This document shows, one piece after another, positions 12,845-55,514 of a stretch of 64,000 bases of DNA. The notes under the pieces were generated by a model that worked only from the letters and a program-made list of their open reading frames with translations, was not told where the DNA came from and ran no database searches. Both the position numbers and the translations under genes were made by a program. The stretch spans positions 186,001 through 250,000 of the forward strand of contig JANEZZ010003061.1 in the NCBI GenBank assembly GCA_026122225.1. The letters are read 5' to 3'. The DNA comes from Heloderma charlesbogerti (lineage: Eukaryota > Chordata > Lepidosauria > Squamata > Helodermatidae). Within the stretch, counting starts at the first letter, position 1; each line of letters starts with the position of its first letter.

Positions 12845-12955
12845 TTTATTATTTATCACAGTTGGATCCCACCCTTCACCCAAAGAGCTCAGGGTGATCT
12901 TATATGAGCAATCCTATTTTATCCTTGTAGCAACCTGGTAAGGCAGGGGTAGGCA
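12845..12955 (-). mobile_element. SINE/LINE tail fragment
   Basis: Complement of the tail shared by MIR-like SINEs and L2: 'attatttatcacagttggatcccaccctt', then 'tatccttgtagcaacctggtaagg'. The head is missing. Confidence 0.4.
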
Positions 12956-13017
12956 ATGTAATGTCAGTGGACACCAGTGCACTGCTGGACACCATTCTTG
13001 GTGGCTGCTGAGGTGGC

Positions 13018-13062
13018 TGTGTGTGTGTGTGTGTGTGTGAGTGTGAGAGAGAGAGAGAGAGA
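13018..13062. repeat. (TG)n(AG)n microsatellite
   Basis: A short TG run followed by AG, the same composite pattern as at 10917. It creates the serine/histidine-rich chance frames on the minus strand. Confidence 0.9.
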
Positions 13063-13646
13063 ATGTCTATGAGTGATGAGCCAGGGTGAGAAAGAGAGTG
13101 TATGGGTGGTGTTACCGAGTGAGAAAGAGAAAGAGATGGGGAAAATGTGATTGCTGCCGGACAGGTGGGGGAAGAGAAAAAGAGTTTGCCTTCTTTGAAA
13201 TAGGGTTTTGTCGGCACTGAAAACTGTGGGTTCAAAGGAGTTGTTTTGGGTGTTGGGGCTCAAACCCTTTTTGGGCAGGTTACTTGTCCTTTGTGACTAG
13301 CCATTTTGTGGTGGTGCCCAGGACAGTTTCTCAAATCACCAAATGTGCCCATGGGCTCAAAAGGTTGCCCACCCCTGCTGAAGGTAACGATAGCTGGGGG
13401 TGGGAAGGAGAGACTGTCAATGACATTCAAATGGAGAAGGGATTTGTATCTGGGATCCTCACATCAAAACCAACAACAGCATCACACTGGCCAGTGGCAG
13501 GACTTTTGAAAAATGCAACCTGATATTACTTCTGACCTTTCTGAGAGGCTCCTAAATCTATTTATGCTTTAGATGTTACTGGGTAACCATTGTGGATTTT
13601 TGCTTTAAAACTAGAAAATATACTTCCCTTTGACTTCCATCAAACA

Positions 13647-13965
13647 GCATAGAATCATAGAATAGTAGGGTTGGAAGGGGTCTATAACACCATCAAGTCC
13701 AACCCCTGCTCAGTGCAGGAATCCAAGTCAAAGCATCCCTGACAGATGGCTGTCCAGCTTAACCTTGAAAGCGGAGGCCCACCACCTCCCTAGGTAATTG
13801 GTTCCATTGTTGTATTGCTCTAACAGTCAGGAAGTTTTTCCTGATGTTCAGCTGGAATCTGGCTTCCTGTAACATGAGCCCATTATTCTGTGTCCTGCAT
13901 TCTGGGATGATCGAGATCTTGGCCTTCCTCTCTGGGACAACTTTCAAGTACTTGAAAAGTGCTTC
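13647..13965 (-). mobile_element. CR1 3' end fragment
   Basis: Complement of the CR1 terminus: 'catagaatcatagaatagtagggttggaagggg', then the last coding segment ('taggtaattggttccattg', 'ctaacagtcaggaagttttt'). It is close to the copy at 6224 but carries only about 320 bp. Confidence 0.8.
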
Positions 13966-14124
13966 AAGAAAGCACCTGCCACCAGGGAAACAATTCTACT
14001 GAGTAGGACTGGAAACCAGCCAAGTAGCCATACCATTAATTTATTGTCAAATAAAACACAGAAATATTATGACTCAGTAGCTATGTTTATTAGCACTGAA
14101 AGGCTGCAAACTTTAATACATTTA

Positions 14125-14576
14125 GGGAGCAATCCTATCAACATAGGTGGCTGCCTCTGAACTCAGAGGTGACTGCCTATTCAAAGCAGGGCAGGGGACG
14201 CACGGAGGGGATTGTTCCCTCTGTGCTCCTCCTGCCTTGCTTTTTCGGCTAAACAGCTGATTGCAGCTGTCTAGTCACGGGAGCATGGAGCGGGGAAGGA
14301 GGCTGCTGTATGACACATTGAATGTGTCATACGGGCAGCTACGATCTCCCCCGCCCTGGAATGCCACCAGTGAAGCCCCTTTCCGGCTGCTCCATGCTCC
14401 TCTTGCAATTGTGGAGGACGGGGCTGTTCTGCGCTGCCTCAGAGGCAGCATGGAATTGGTGGGAGGTCAGTTCTCCGGGAACCGACCTCAGAACACAGGC
14501 TCCGAGGTCAGTTCCCGGAAAACACCGTATCCTGTGGCCATCTAGCCGCTGTTCCAGCGGCCATAGGATTGCTCCC
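14125..14576. mobile_element. Harbinger-like MITE, copy 1
   Basis: About 450 bp between GGGAGCAATCCTA and ATAGGATTGCTCCC. Internal palindromes (e.g. around 'gccataggattg' and 'gaggtcag...tctccgggaaccgacctc') are shared with copies at 20421, 24831, 29095, 30313, 33473 and 62956. TTA precedes it, but the right flank (TCT) no longer matches. Confidence 0.7.
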
Positions 14577-14782
14577 TCTGGCTATAATCCTACACTCAAT
14601 GGCACTTTCTTCTGAGTAAACATAGGATTGTGTTGTTCAGCTGCAATCATAAACACATAAATCTGCATGCATGCCTAGTTTTATTTATTATTGTTGCATA
14701 AATGCCTACATCCTTGGCTTTTTGTCTCTCATTAGAAATAGCAATATAACTTTGTAAAAAGCAGAGTTATATTGTTTCCAAG

Positions 14783-14912
14783 GTGGTAGCCATGTTAGTC
14801 TGTGGCAACAAAAACAACAAAGAGTCTTGTAGCTCCTTTTAGGGTTAACACATTTATTCCGCCATAAACTTTTGTGGACATTGGCCACTTCATCAGATGC
14901 ATGAAGTGTTAA
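14783..14912 (-). mobile_element. Penelope-like / hammerhead-bearing repeat end (tentative)
   Basis: On the minus strand the repeat holds CTGATGA (14896-14890), a 5-bp stem (AGTGGCC...TCCAC) and then AAAA where the hammerhead core would have GAAA. It ends in 'gactaacatggctaccacct'. A second copy is at 48395. A hammerhead core at the end of a retroelement is known for Penelope-like elements; assigning this family to them is inference. Confidence 0.4.
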
Positions 14913-15910
14913 CCCCCAATTGGCAGATTTATATGCAGATGCTGGGGTGTGTGTTTATGCAGAGGTAAACTGTGTTGTCAGAGAGAATTAAAGTGCAAAG
15001 GTACAGACAGTGATGATTACCTTAACAGTTACCATTGTCTGTGTTATCACCCAACAACATCATTGCAACTGTGAGCCAATGAACGTATGTAGTGTGATTA
15101 AAACACACACAACATTCTTCTTATTCAGACCACAGGAAATAAGAGCTGAATCTCTTGATGAGCTGTAGTTCCACAATTTTGTGTTGATAACAGCTTTGGA
15201 TATTCTAGAATTCATGTCATGCTGATGTCACCGCTGACATTTAATCTGGCTGAAAGAGATAAATATGTTTGTTTAAAACCTTACTGAAAATAGGAAGGGA
15301 GAGAAGCCTCAGGACTCTTAAATGTAAATGTTAATTTTAAGATCTGCTGATTGCCTGGCTATGAAGTTAGGTTATCTTATCAGGAAACCTAGTATAAGTA
15401 TATTTAACCATTGTGTAGGTCCCTACAAGTCTTCCTCCTCTGCCACCTGGTCCCTTGCTCCAGGTAGCACCATACTTCCCCCGTTTTTTCCAGTTTGCTT
15501 GCAAAACAACATTTGCAAAGTGACCTCTTTTTCTAGGGTTGAGGGAAAAAAAGAAAAATCTCAGATATTTTCTCAGAAAAATACCTGCTGAATAATTTTC
15601 GTCAGTTTTACGCAGACATCCTCCCCAGGTTCTTTATTTAGATTTTGTGAGATGAGGCGTAACTATAACTAGCTTATAGAGGTTTACATAACGAGGAAAA
15701 TTTGTTTTGCAGCGGCTGCTATCCTTTTCCTGTTGAATGTTGCTTGAAAGTCTGGTTGTGATATTAATTAGTCACTGATTTGAAAGATAAGGGTAAAAAA
15801 TGGTGGTGGTTTTTTTTTACTTAAAAGAACAAAAGGTCTCTGTTTCAAGGAGAGTTTAAGAAAAAGAGCATCTGTATTAAGTCTGATCAAATACTGTTAT
15901 TTTATTGCAG

Positions 15911-46206
<30,296 letters not shown>

Positions 46207-46480
46207 GAATCATCTCCACAATCTACCTATGGGACGAACGCTCTTGCAGGCTGTGGCTTATAGAATTCTCACACGGCAGCCAACCAGAGATTCTGTATGT
46301 AGCTGTAAATATCTGAATGCATATGTACATAGTATATTATCGGGGGGTGGGGGGGTGTCATGTTGTATTTTATGGTTTTTTGGTTAATTGTGTTCTGTCT
46401 GCTGACAAAGCTATAGAAGTTTGGGCTTTGCAAGCCTGTTTTGGGGTATGGAATAAAGCCAGTGTTGTTTGCAAATATAT
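46207..46480 (+). terminator. SMAD9 3' UTR start and candidate polyadenylation signals
   Basis: The first AATAAA after the stop is at 46452-46457 and would give a 3' UTR of about 270 nt. A second is at 47204-47209 and further ones lie near 61946 and 62675. Mammalian SMAD9 has a 3' UTR of several kb, so use of distal sites is likely; the sequence alone does not decide. Confidence 0.45.
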
Positions 46481-48394
46481 ATATAACACACCAAGCAAAG
46501 CTAAATTCTACAACTTATATACATTTTGAAAATTGAACAAGTTGACATGTTAAATCATAAGAATTGTCTTGCTACATCAGGCCAGGGTCCATCTAGTCCA
46601 CATTCTGTTTCTCAACAGCAGCCAGAAATTGTGCTGGTTCTACACACAAACACACATGCTATTTCTGAGATTTCACCATGTCTCCACAATTTGAAGCCTT
46701 AAGGTTTAGAATTGTGCTTTAGTGGAAGCTGAGGCTGGAACTATGCATTATATTAAATAATTCTCACTTACTGCTCTGTAATGTCTAGGACAACTTATCC
46801 ATTTCCTGATATTACAGCATTGTTCATTTTCACAGCTCCACCCCACATCATTCAGTGTTGATGAGAGAGGGAGTGGAGGTAAGGCACGTGCAACTACTGC
46901 TAAAAATGGCAAGTGTGTTTGTATTTTCTCCCTCTGTCTTAATACCAAGGCATCGTACATCTCCTCTGCATGCACTTCATTTGCTTGTGGAAGCAGGGAA
47001 ACATGCAACATCTTGACAATAGGGCATGTTAACATCTTGGATGTTAAAAATTTACAGTTGATGGTTTTGGCAGCATGGTTTAATATAATATGTAGTTCCT
47101 TCTTCATATTCTCAAGATGGTTAACTTTTCACCCAAAATATCCAATCCTGCACTTGCACTGTGTAATCATGGAATACACACAGTACTGAACATGATTTCA
47201 TGAAATAAACTTGTCACATCCATAAAAACTACTGAACATTTCTAGTAAAAAAAAAAAAATCCTTCCAGCCAAACCCAGTGATCTACATGCATCTTAGATT
47301 AGGAAAGGGGGGGCTTGTCATCTGCAATGACCCTGATTTAACTGTTGTGTAGAAGTTAATGGATTACACTGGGTAGATGTGCTAATTCTAGCATCAACAT
47401 GTAGCCTGTTGCTTGCATGAGAAGTCACTTTGTACGTGGATGTAAAATCATAGAAACTATAGTAAACATCCGAGTTACATGAGCCATTGCACACAGGCTG
47501 ACCCTACCATGAGGCAGAGTGATGCAGCTGCCTCAGGCATTAGATTTGGGCTGTCATGAAAGGGCAGCAAATTATTGTTTAATTTATTCTTCTTCTACTG
47601 GGGAGGGGGAGAGGCGATTATGGAATTTCCTGCCCCAGGTGCCAAAATAATGCAGGTGCCTTAGGTACTATGACTTGGTGGGAGACGGGGTGTGTATCAT
47701 TTCCTGCTTTGCTTCAGGCAGAAAAGATGACACCTTAGAAGACTTTAGGCAGAAAGCAAGAGTTTTGGAAGTGGGTTTCCACCGCAGGGCAGGCAGAGCC
47801 AGATGACTGTACTGCAACAGTAGAACACAGTGTTTGTGCCACTGTATTTCTGTACAATTGAGCTGTTGGTGAGTCACATTAGTCATCCATTTAAGCTCAC
47901 TGTCCTGTCTCTGAGGATGTTCACTCCCAAGTTGAACAATAATCACCAGTTTATTCTAGCTTAGGGATCAGCGGCTGGATGCCCCTGATCAAATCCAGCC
48001 CTTTGAAGGATGCTGATGTCTCCCCATCCCAGTTGCTAGCCTACAGACAAAAGATGTGTGGGGAAAATGTGAAACAATTGCTCAACTAAGTCCTAGTTCA
48101 ACTACTTTCTGCAAGTGAAAAATGTGAGACATCAAGAAGATACATGTCCCGCATCTTGCTTGGATTTCTGCTACAGTTGCTGAACGTTGGCCTCTATTTG
48201 AGTGTTAAAGATGCAGCAGAAGTGAGCCATAGCAGACCATTTTGGGGCATCCCAGTTACTCATTCTAAACCCCTGATTTGGTACTGTAAGCCTATAGTAC
48301 TGTTATCAACAATTTCATTAAAATATTTATATTTCATGTTTTAATACTGCTTTTTAGAAGGAACCAAAAATAGTTAAAAGACTACTTCCAGAGA

Positions 48395-48530
48395 GGTAGC
48401 CATGTTAGTCTTCTCCATAGCAAAACCAACAAGGGTTCTTGTAGCACCTTAAAGGCTAACACATGTGTTACGGTATAACCTTTTGGGGACTTTAGCCCAC
48501 TTCATCCGATGCTTGAAGTGTTGCCCTCAG
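48395..48530 (-). mobile_element. Penelope-like / hammerhead-bearing repeat end, copy 2 (tentative)
   Basis: The minus strand holds CGGATGA (a changed CTGATGA), then AGTGGGCTAAAGTCCCC, then AAAAG, and later 'ggctacctctctgg'. Aligned with 14783, this gives a common pattern CTGATGAAGTGG..(C)CCACRAAAG. Both copies have lost core bases. Confidence 0.4.
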
Positions 48531-50644
48531 TTTGCAGATATATATACATATGGATGTGGAGTGGGAGTGGGGGAATATAAATAGAGCTGAAATGGTAATG
48601 AAATACAAAAGTACAGTTTTAAGCTCCAGTGGAATTGTCACAAATTGTACTTTTGCATTTCATTGCCACTTAACTCCACCTTTTAATAAATGTATGTGCA
48701 AAAATTGATGGTACGTTTTAAAAGAGATAAACTGATTCAGAAAAGGGAAGGTGTATGTATGTATGCATTTGTCATAATGTGAAGCAGCACAGTATTTATC
48801 AAGGGATATTCCCTATAGTAAGTTCCTGGCAGAATTGGGAACAGCAAATTCTTAAACAGAAGGGTGGTAGGAATAATGTTCCAGTTAGATGTCTCTGATA
48901 CAGTGTGATGTCTTTAAGCAGTATGTGAGTTAGAAATATGCACAATTTTCAAATCCTTATAGATTCTGGAACAAATAGATTATTATTATTATAGCCACAA
49001 GCATGGCTCTCCACTCTCTGCTTGTTGGGGTTTTGAGTGAACAAGAGAAAATAACAAGGGTATTGAAAAAAAATTGCCATGGACAATTGTATGCATGATA
49101 GCACATAATTCACACTACATCTCCGTAAGTTATGCCTAAAGTTGCCAGTCCCTGACCTCAAGTTTCATGCCTAAATATTTGTAAAATATCAGGAGGGCTT
49201 TGGCTGTTGGGCAGTATAGAAATGTAATAAATAAAGGATTCAGTTTGCTTTAAAGAATACAAATGTAAGAGATAACTTCATAGGTTCCTGCATTTGATCC
49301 AAACACAGGGCTCCTTCACAGTGAGCTTTTATCCTGCGATTGAAATTGCTCCTTCATGGAAGTTTGTGGGCCCTTTACATGATGCCGTGATCATTCAAGG
49401 CCTCTCCTGTACTAAATGCCCCTTGTTCTGTTTTTAAATAATGAGCTATCAAATTACCCCATTGTGTTCCACTTCAGTTTCCTCTATGAAAAGAGTTAAA
49501 AGCAGCAAGAAGAGGAGCAAGATCAATGAAAGATAATGGAAGACTCAGATACGGGGAGAAGAAAGGGAGAAGGGGAGGGGGGAAAGGAAGCGTTTGTAAA
49601 GGGAGTCAGTTGTGATCCTGCATTTAAAATGGAAGCAGAAAGCCCTGTTTCAAATGCAGGATTTTAGGCTGATGTAGAGATGCCCACAGGTGGTTCTTTC
49701 AATCCCTTTCCATCATCGCACAGTGTCTAGGTTACCTATTTCATTTTAATTAGTAAAGGAAATATTTTCTGAAATCTTCACATACCCACTGCGTTATGCT
49801 CTTTTTGTACCTTCCAGAAGCCATGTTGACAGTGACAATAATGAGCACAGTCTCTGAAATTTCAGTGAACTGCCAACTTCCTTAGTTTCTGATGTTTCTA
49901 ATATTGGATTAAAAATCCAATTTAAAATCTATTAAAAATCTGTAGCTTGTAAGTCAAGAGTTCTATTCAGCCACCAGGAGAAGAAATAACTAGACGCAGC
50001 ACACAGAGATAAACAATGCTGTCAAAGTGCAGTTGAAAAATTCATGAAACAGACAATTGCCTTCAATATTCAATTCAGAGTCCTCATAAAAATGGCCCAC
50101 TTCAATTGAACATTTTTGTGCCCAGACGTTTTGGTGTAGCTATCAACTGGTATTAAATTTAAAGCTTTTAAATGTGCTCGTAAATATGCCATCCTTTGAG
50201 ATAGCCTGCCTGAAAGATTTAAAAGCTGTTTACTAGAAAAGCTATTTATTGATGGCCAGTTTAAGGAAAAGAAGACACAATTTCTATGTGTGTCTACAAC
50301 TCAAAGCAGATTCAAGCCTTTGTGGACCATCTTTCTGTATCATTTGGGAGTTATGAGTCTGCCTGTGTCATTAAAAATTAAATAAATCATGTACCATAGT
50401 GTTTGGGACTGCTATTTTCCTATTAAGGAATATGCTTGTAGACTAATACCCACAGGAAGAAGGTGGATCAGTTGCTACCAGTATTTTATTGATGTTAATT
50501 GAATCTTCCTGGTGATTCTAAGGGATCCTTATAGGTCATTTATTCTCAGGTATATTTCCATTAGTTGCCTGTCATGACTCCGTAAACTAGCTTTGCTGAG
50601 GCAGGGAGAGAATTAAACCTGTCATTCATGAATGATCCAGATGG

Positions 50645-51025
50645 ATGTTGTTATTGATATTTCAGAGAGCTGTCAGACAGCATGAAATAGCTTGTTTGTG
50701 GGATCGTGCGATGGTAGAACTTAAACATTGTATTATTAGTCTTGAGAAAAATAGAGGCTTGAAAAAAGAGACAGCTGTGGCTAAGGCAGTGTTGACAGCA
50801 CAGTTTGAACCAGTGCTAACACTTAGCCTTGGGACAAAAGGATTAGTGATAAAGGAGAGTGCCTTTGGGTATGTAAAAAGAGTCTTTTTCCTTCGCCTGT
50901 CAGTAACCACAACTAGCCACATACATTTGGGATTAGGGGCAAAAGGGTCGACTGGTCAGAAGGTACGACCTTCATACAGGTTTGAGGCCACACACTTCAC
51001 ACATGTTGGAGACCGCACATTTTAG
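50645..51025 (+). other. Unassigned 126-codon open frame next to the CR1 5' end
   Basis: A frame starting MLLLIFQRAVRQHEIA and ending THVGDRTF. No recognised domain. It lies directly before the CR1 copy, so it may be the remnant of the 5' or ORF1 part of that LINE, or chance. No splice sites or Kozak context support a host gene. Confidence 0.2.
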
Positions 51026-51055
51026 CCTTGACTGACATTGGGCTTCGGAGAACAC

Positions 51056-53618
51056 TGTGTTTGGCCACAACATGAAGAACTTCATCAGGAGGGCTTTAAA
51101 CTGAATCCTACACGGGAGGGAGATGTAAAGCTGGGGGTAACAATGGACAAAGGCTCATGAACCACAACAGAGAGAACAGCTCTAAGAGCGCCCAGTCATA
51201 GTCTTCAGACACATGTAGGAAGAAAGCCAGACTATAAAGTACATGGTCTTCAGTGTCTATATACTAATGCCCAGACTATGGGAAACAAGCAGAACAAACT
51301 TGAACTCTTAATACAGGAGGGAAATTATGACTTGATAGGTGTAACTGAGACTTGGTGGGATGACTCCCATGACTGGAATACAGCAATTGAATGATATAAC
51401 TTGTTCAAAAAGAACAGGAGGAACAGAAAGGGAGGTGGAGTTGTACTATATGTTAAAAATGGTGGTCGGAGTCTACCACCAGCCACCCAATCAAGGAGAA
51501 GACGAGGATGAAACTTTTGAAAACCAAGTTGCCAGTGTTTCAAGGAAACATGATGTAGTAGTAATGGGGGACTTCAATTTCCCCGATATTTGTTGGGAGA
51601 CACATTCTGCAAAACATGGCCCCTCCAAGAAATTCCTGACTTGTGTTGCTGATAACTTCCTCCTACAGAAAGTAGAGGATGGAGCTAGAGGATCAGCTAT
51701 CCTTGACTTGATCCTAACCAACAGAGATGATTCAGTGGATAAAGTAGCAGTTACGGGAACTCTGGGGGAAAGTGACCATGTTATACTTGAGTTCTTGGCT
51801 CTAAAGGAAGCAAAAGCCGAGTGTAGCCAAACACATACCCTGGATTTTAGGAAAGCCAGTATTAATAAACTCAGAACAATGATAAGTAAGGTCCCATGGT
51901 AAGCAACTCCAATGAGGAAAGGAGTCCAAGATGGGTAGGAGTTTTTAAAAAAGGAAATTCTAAAGGCACAATTACAAACAATCCCCCAAAGAAAAACAGG
52001 CAGATGACATCAGAAAAAGCCAATGTGGCTGAAGGGGCAGGATTGCAGCTTGAGATCGATAGGCATATGGTCAAGGAACATCCAATTACTTTGAGTTCAA
52101 ATCTCCAGGGCCAGAGGAACTGCATCCTAGAGTAATAAAGGAACTGGCAGAAGAGCTCTCAGAACCACTGTCTATTATCTTTGAGCAATCATGGAGGATG
52201 GGTGAAGTGCCAGACGATTGGAGGAGGGCTGATGTTGTTCCTATCTTCAGAAAGGGCAAAAAGGAGGAACCTGGGAACTACAGACCAGTCAATCTGACAT
52301 CAGTCCCTGGGAGAATTCTGGAGCAAATTATAAAGCAATTCATCTGTAAGCACCTTGAAAACCATGCAGTGATTACTCGAAGCCAACATGGATTTGTCAA
52401 GAACAAATCCTGCCAGATGAATCTGATTTCATTTTTTGATGAGATCAGTCTTTGTGGACTGTGGGAATGCTGTGGACATCATATACCTCAACTTCAGCAC
52501 AGCTTTTGACAAAGTGCCCCATGATATCCTGATGACCAAACTAGTTCAAAATGGGCTAGATGAAACAACGGATCAGGTGGATCCACAGCTGGCTACAGAA
52601 TCGGACTCAAAGAGTGCTTATCAATGGGATCTTCTCAAACTGGGGAGAGGTAACAAGTGGGGTACTGCAGGGCTCAGTTTTGGGGCCCAGTGCTCTTCAA
52701 CATTTTTATTAATGACTTGGATGAGGAGGTGCGGGGATTGCTTATCACATTTGCAGATGACACAAAATTGGGTGGGATAGCTAATACCCTGGAAGACAGA
52801 CACACAATTCAAAGTGATCTTGATAGGCTGGAGCGCTGTGCGGAAAACAACAATGAAATTTGATCGGGATAAATGCCAAGTTCTGCACCTAGGAAAAAGA
52901 AACCAAATGCACAGTTACAAGATGGGCGATACTTGGCTCAACAATACTACAAGCGAGAAGGATCTTGGAATTGTAGATCACAAGCTGAATATGAGCCAGC
53001 AATGTGATGTGGCTGCAAAAAGCAAATGCTATTTTGGGCCACATTAATAGAAGTATAGCTTCCAAATCATGTGACGTACTAGTTCCCCTCTACTCGGCAC
53101 TGGATAGGCCTCATCTGGAGTACTGTGTCCAGTTCTGGCCGCCACACTTTAAGAAGGATGCAGACGAACTGGAGAGGGTTCACGGGGGCAGCGAAGATGA
53201 TCAGGGGACTGGAAACAAAGCATTATGAGGAGAGAGTGAAAGAACTGGGCATGTTTAGTCCTGAGGAGAGAAGGCTGAGGGGAGATATAATAGCACTCTT
53301 CAAGTACTTGAAAGGTTGTCACAGAGAGGAAGGCCAGGATCTCTTCTCGATCATCCCAGAGTACAGGACACAGAATAATGGGCTCAAGTTACAGGAAGCC
53401 AGATTCCAGCTGACCATCAGGAGAAACTTTCTGACTGTTAGAGCAATAGGACAATGGAACCAATTACCTAGGGAGGTAGTGGGCTCTCCCCCACTGGAGG
53501 CATTCAAGAGGAGGCTGGACAGCCATCTGTTAGGGATGCTTTGACTTGCATTGAGCAGAGGGTTGGGCTCTATGGTCTTATAGGCCCCTTCCAACCCTAC
53601 TATTCTATGATTCTATGA
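51056..53618 (+). mobile_element. CR1 LINE, long copy with endonuclease and RT, degenerate
   Basis: About 2.6 kb. The endonuclease starts near 51250 ('GNKQNKLELLIQEGNYDLIGVTETWWDD', broken here by a stop). In another frame it reaches 'VVVMGDFNFPDICWE' (about 51558-51602) and ends with 'ESDHVILEF'. RT follows from 52198 ('WRRADVVPIFRKGKKEEPGNYRPVN'), with 'IIYLNFSTAFDKVPHDIL' and FADD near 52751. The C-terminal part '[19 protein letters not shown]' is at 53104-53160. The CR1 terminus 'ctattctatgattctatga' is at 53600-53618. At least four frameshifts or stops. 5' end uncertain. Confidence 0.85.
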
Positions 53619-54148
53619 ACAGTTGTGTCTTTGGTCACCACCAGAAAGAAAGGCGTCTAAAAGAGTAGTAGACCTAGGGCAATATCCAACTATGTAATTC
53701 ATCTAGCACAAATGGCGTTGTGCTAGTGAAAGCTAAGTTCCAAACTATGTGCGAGAGGAGAATCCATCTAAAATTGTGTTCATGCAAGCACGGTTGTGCA
53801 GCTGTTTGGGCAAGCGTAATGCGCAACCACTTGCGCAATGGAAAGATTTGGTGGACCTCTGCTAGTGCTACTTGGCTTTGTAGAATGATGCCATTCAATA
53901 CTACCCCTGCTACATGCAACCACTGGGTTCGTTCCAGTAGTCACATGCAACTGGGTTGGTGGAAGCAGACTTCCCTACCCTCTCAAAGTGTGACTCCAGT
54001 ACCTTCCATGAGCTAGTAAAAATCCATTGTTGATTTTTAATCAAGTGGTAATTAGACCTGATTAATTGTCCAGAACAGGTAACACATGCCAGCTTTCATG
54101 AACAGAACTTTAATGTGCCATCATCAAAGACACATTTTTCAACAACTT

Positions 54149-54480
54149 GTGTAAGAACATAAGAGCCCTGCTGGATCAGGCCAAAGATCTGTGTAGTCGA
54201 ACATCCTTTTTCCACCAGCGGCCAGAAGAAGTCCATGAAGGCATCGTTTTGCCCTGTTTGATCGCTCCTCACTATCTGGTATTTGGAGACATGCTGCTTT
54301 TGAACATGGACATTCCATTTCATGGCTAAATAGTTCTTGGTAGTCCTATCTTTCATGAATTTGTCCAACCCTTTAAAAACATCCATCTGTGCTCATGGCC
54401 ATACCCACATATTGTGGTAGTAAATTCCCTAAGTTCACTGAGTATGGAATAGTACTTCCTTTTATCCCATCAAGCCCATA
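54149..54480 (-). mobile_element. CR1-type LINE 3' fragment
   Basis: Complement of 'aagaacataagagccctgctggatcaggcc' plus diverged tail ('ccatacccacatattgtggtag', 'tggaatagtacttccttttatc'). Confidence 0.65.
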
Positions 54481-54481
54481 A

Positions 54482-54618
54482 GTCAGGAGTGGCGCATGTG
54501 CAGCCCTCCAGATGTTGCTGGACTGCAACTCCCATCAGCTCTAGCCAGCGTAGCCAATTGTGAGGGATGATGGGGGTTACAGTCCAACATTTGGAGAGCC
54601 ACGTTCTCCATCCTTGCC
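54482..54618. repeat. Palindromic MITE, 'CCTCCAGATGTTGCTGGA' family, copy 4
   Basis: 'gcagccctccagatgttgctggactgcaactcccatcagc' and its complement 'gatgggggttacagtccaacatttggagagcc' enclose 'agccaattgtgag'. It directly follows the CR1 fragment. Confidence 0.7.
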
Positions 54619-54680
54619 ATAGGGACAGTCTATTTCAGAGTGTCTTTGAGTTTTTTAAAAAGTCACAAATAGAGACATTA

Positions 54681-55182
54681 ACAAAGCAGTCCTATGGGGA
54701 GCAGGGGTAGGGGAGGATTGGAGACCTGAAGACAGTAAAACCGCCTTATTCAAAGCCCTGCTGGGCTCATGCCAAGAGGGAGGGAGGACCAGTCTGCGAC
54801 CCTCCCGGTTCAGTGTTTTTCTTTATTGTTACGCTTTCCCTCCCATTGGTTGCAGTGAAAGGTAAATTGTGTACACCAGCCCTGGAGACATGTCTCTAGA
54901 ATTTCCCTCCAATTTCAGAGACATGTCAGGGAGAATGGGAAGGCTGTGGATCCAAGTCTTCCCTCAAGTCACCTACGGAGCAGCCCGTTTTTGCCAGTAC
55001 TGACATAGGAGCTCTGATGTCAGAGACACAAGGGCCACGGATGTTTCTGCAGCAGCTGGAAGGGGGTTTGCAAGGTTGGAGCTCCCTCCTGAGCTTAGAC
55101 CTCCCTCTCTGCCTTGGAGAGGGAGTTCTGAAACATCCTAAGACCTCTGGAGAGCCCTACCAGGGTCATAGGATTGCAGCCT
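54681..55182. mobile_element. Harbinger-like MITE, divergent relative
   Basis: Ends AAAGCAGTCCTATGG and CATAGGATTGCAGCCTT resemble the GGGCACAATCCTATGG family. The interior differs, with GC-rich 'ggacagtct'-type and 'gacatgtctctagaatttccc' modules. No exact duplication confirmed. Confidence 0.5.
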
Positions 55183-55248
55183 TAAAAAAAACTATATTGG
55201 ACTGCCACCCACAAATTATATAGGAGATTTCCTTTGGTTTAAGTGGGT

Positions 55249-55346
55249 CTTACAGCCCAATCCTGTGCCTGGATGCTGAAAAGTAAGTCCCTCTGAATTC
55301 AGTGGAGTTTACTGTCAGGTAAGTATGCATCAGATTACAGTCTTAA
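55249..55346. repeat. Small MITE ('CAATCCTATGC...AGTAAGTCCC' type)
   Basis: 'cagcccaatcctgtgcctgg' and 'gtatgcatcagattacagtctta' are inverted ends around a 'aagtaagtccctctgaattcagtggagtttact' core. Same family as the element split by the full BovB. Confidence 0.55.
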
Positions 55347-55514
55347 CAATGGGGTGAATCTAGACTTCAGGCACAACCATATGTTGTCGCTTGTTAGGCG
55401 GAAACCTCAGATCTCAGAATGGACACTTCTCCATCCTTCATCTCAGTTTTTCCACTAGATGGGCCTTTGAGCAGAGTCATGGTGGCAGGGCTGGCTGAGG
55501 GCTGAGGTGGGGAA

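Larger units (their letters stand above)
1..15910. other. Upstream / probable intron 1 of SMAD9, no host exon recognised
   Basis: I see no host coding exon here. SMAD9 orthologues start translation in their second exon, so this stretch is probably intron 1 (inference); no CpG-rich promoter or first exon could be identified. The repeats I recognise are listed separately. Between them, 1-680, 2300-4740, 10000-10900 and 15000-15900 look like unique AT-rich sequence without recognisable features, apart from a C-run near 3360. The short open frames in this stretch have no recognisable domains. Confidence 0.6.
46481..51055. other. Distal 3' UTR or intergenic sequence, mostly unique
   Basis: No host coding exon. 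It contains a short CR1 tail in complement (46557-46640), a repeat end with a hammerhead-like core (48395), a repeat shared with 41882 (about 49310-49450) and a purine-rich stretch near 49500-49600. The remainder looks unique. In mammals the next gene on this side of SMAD9 is RFXAP; I found no exon of it. Confidence 0.55.
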
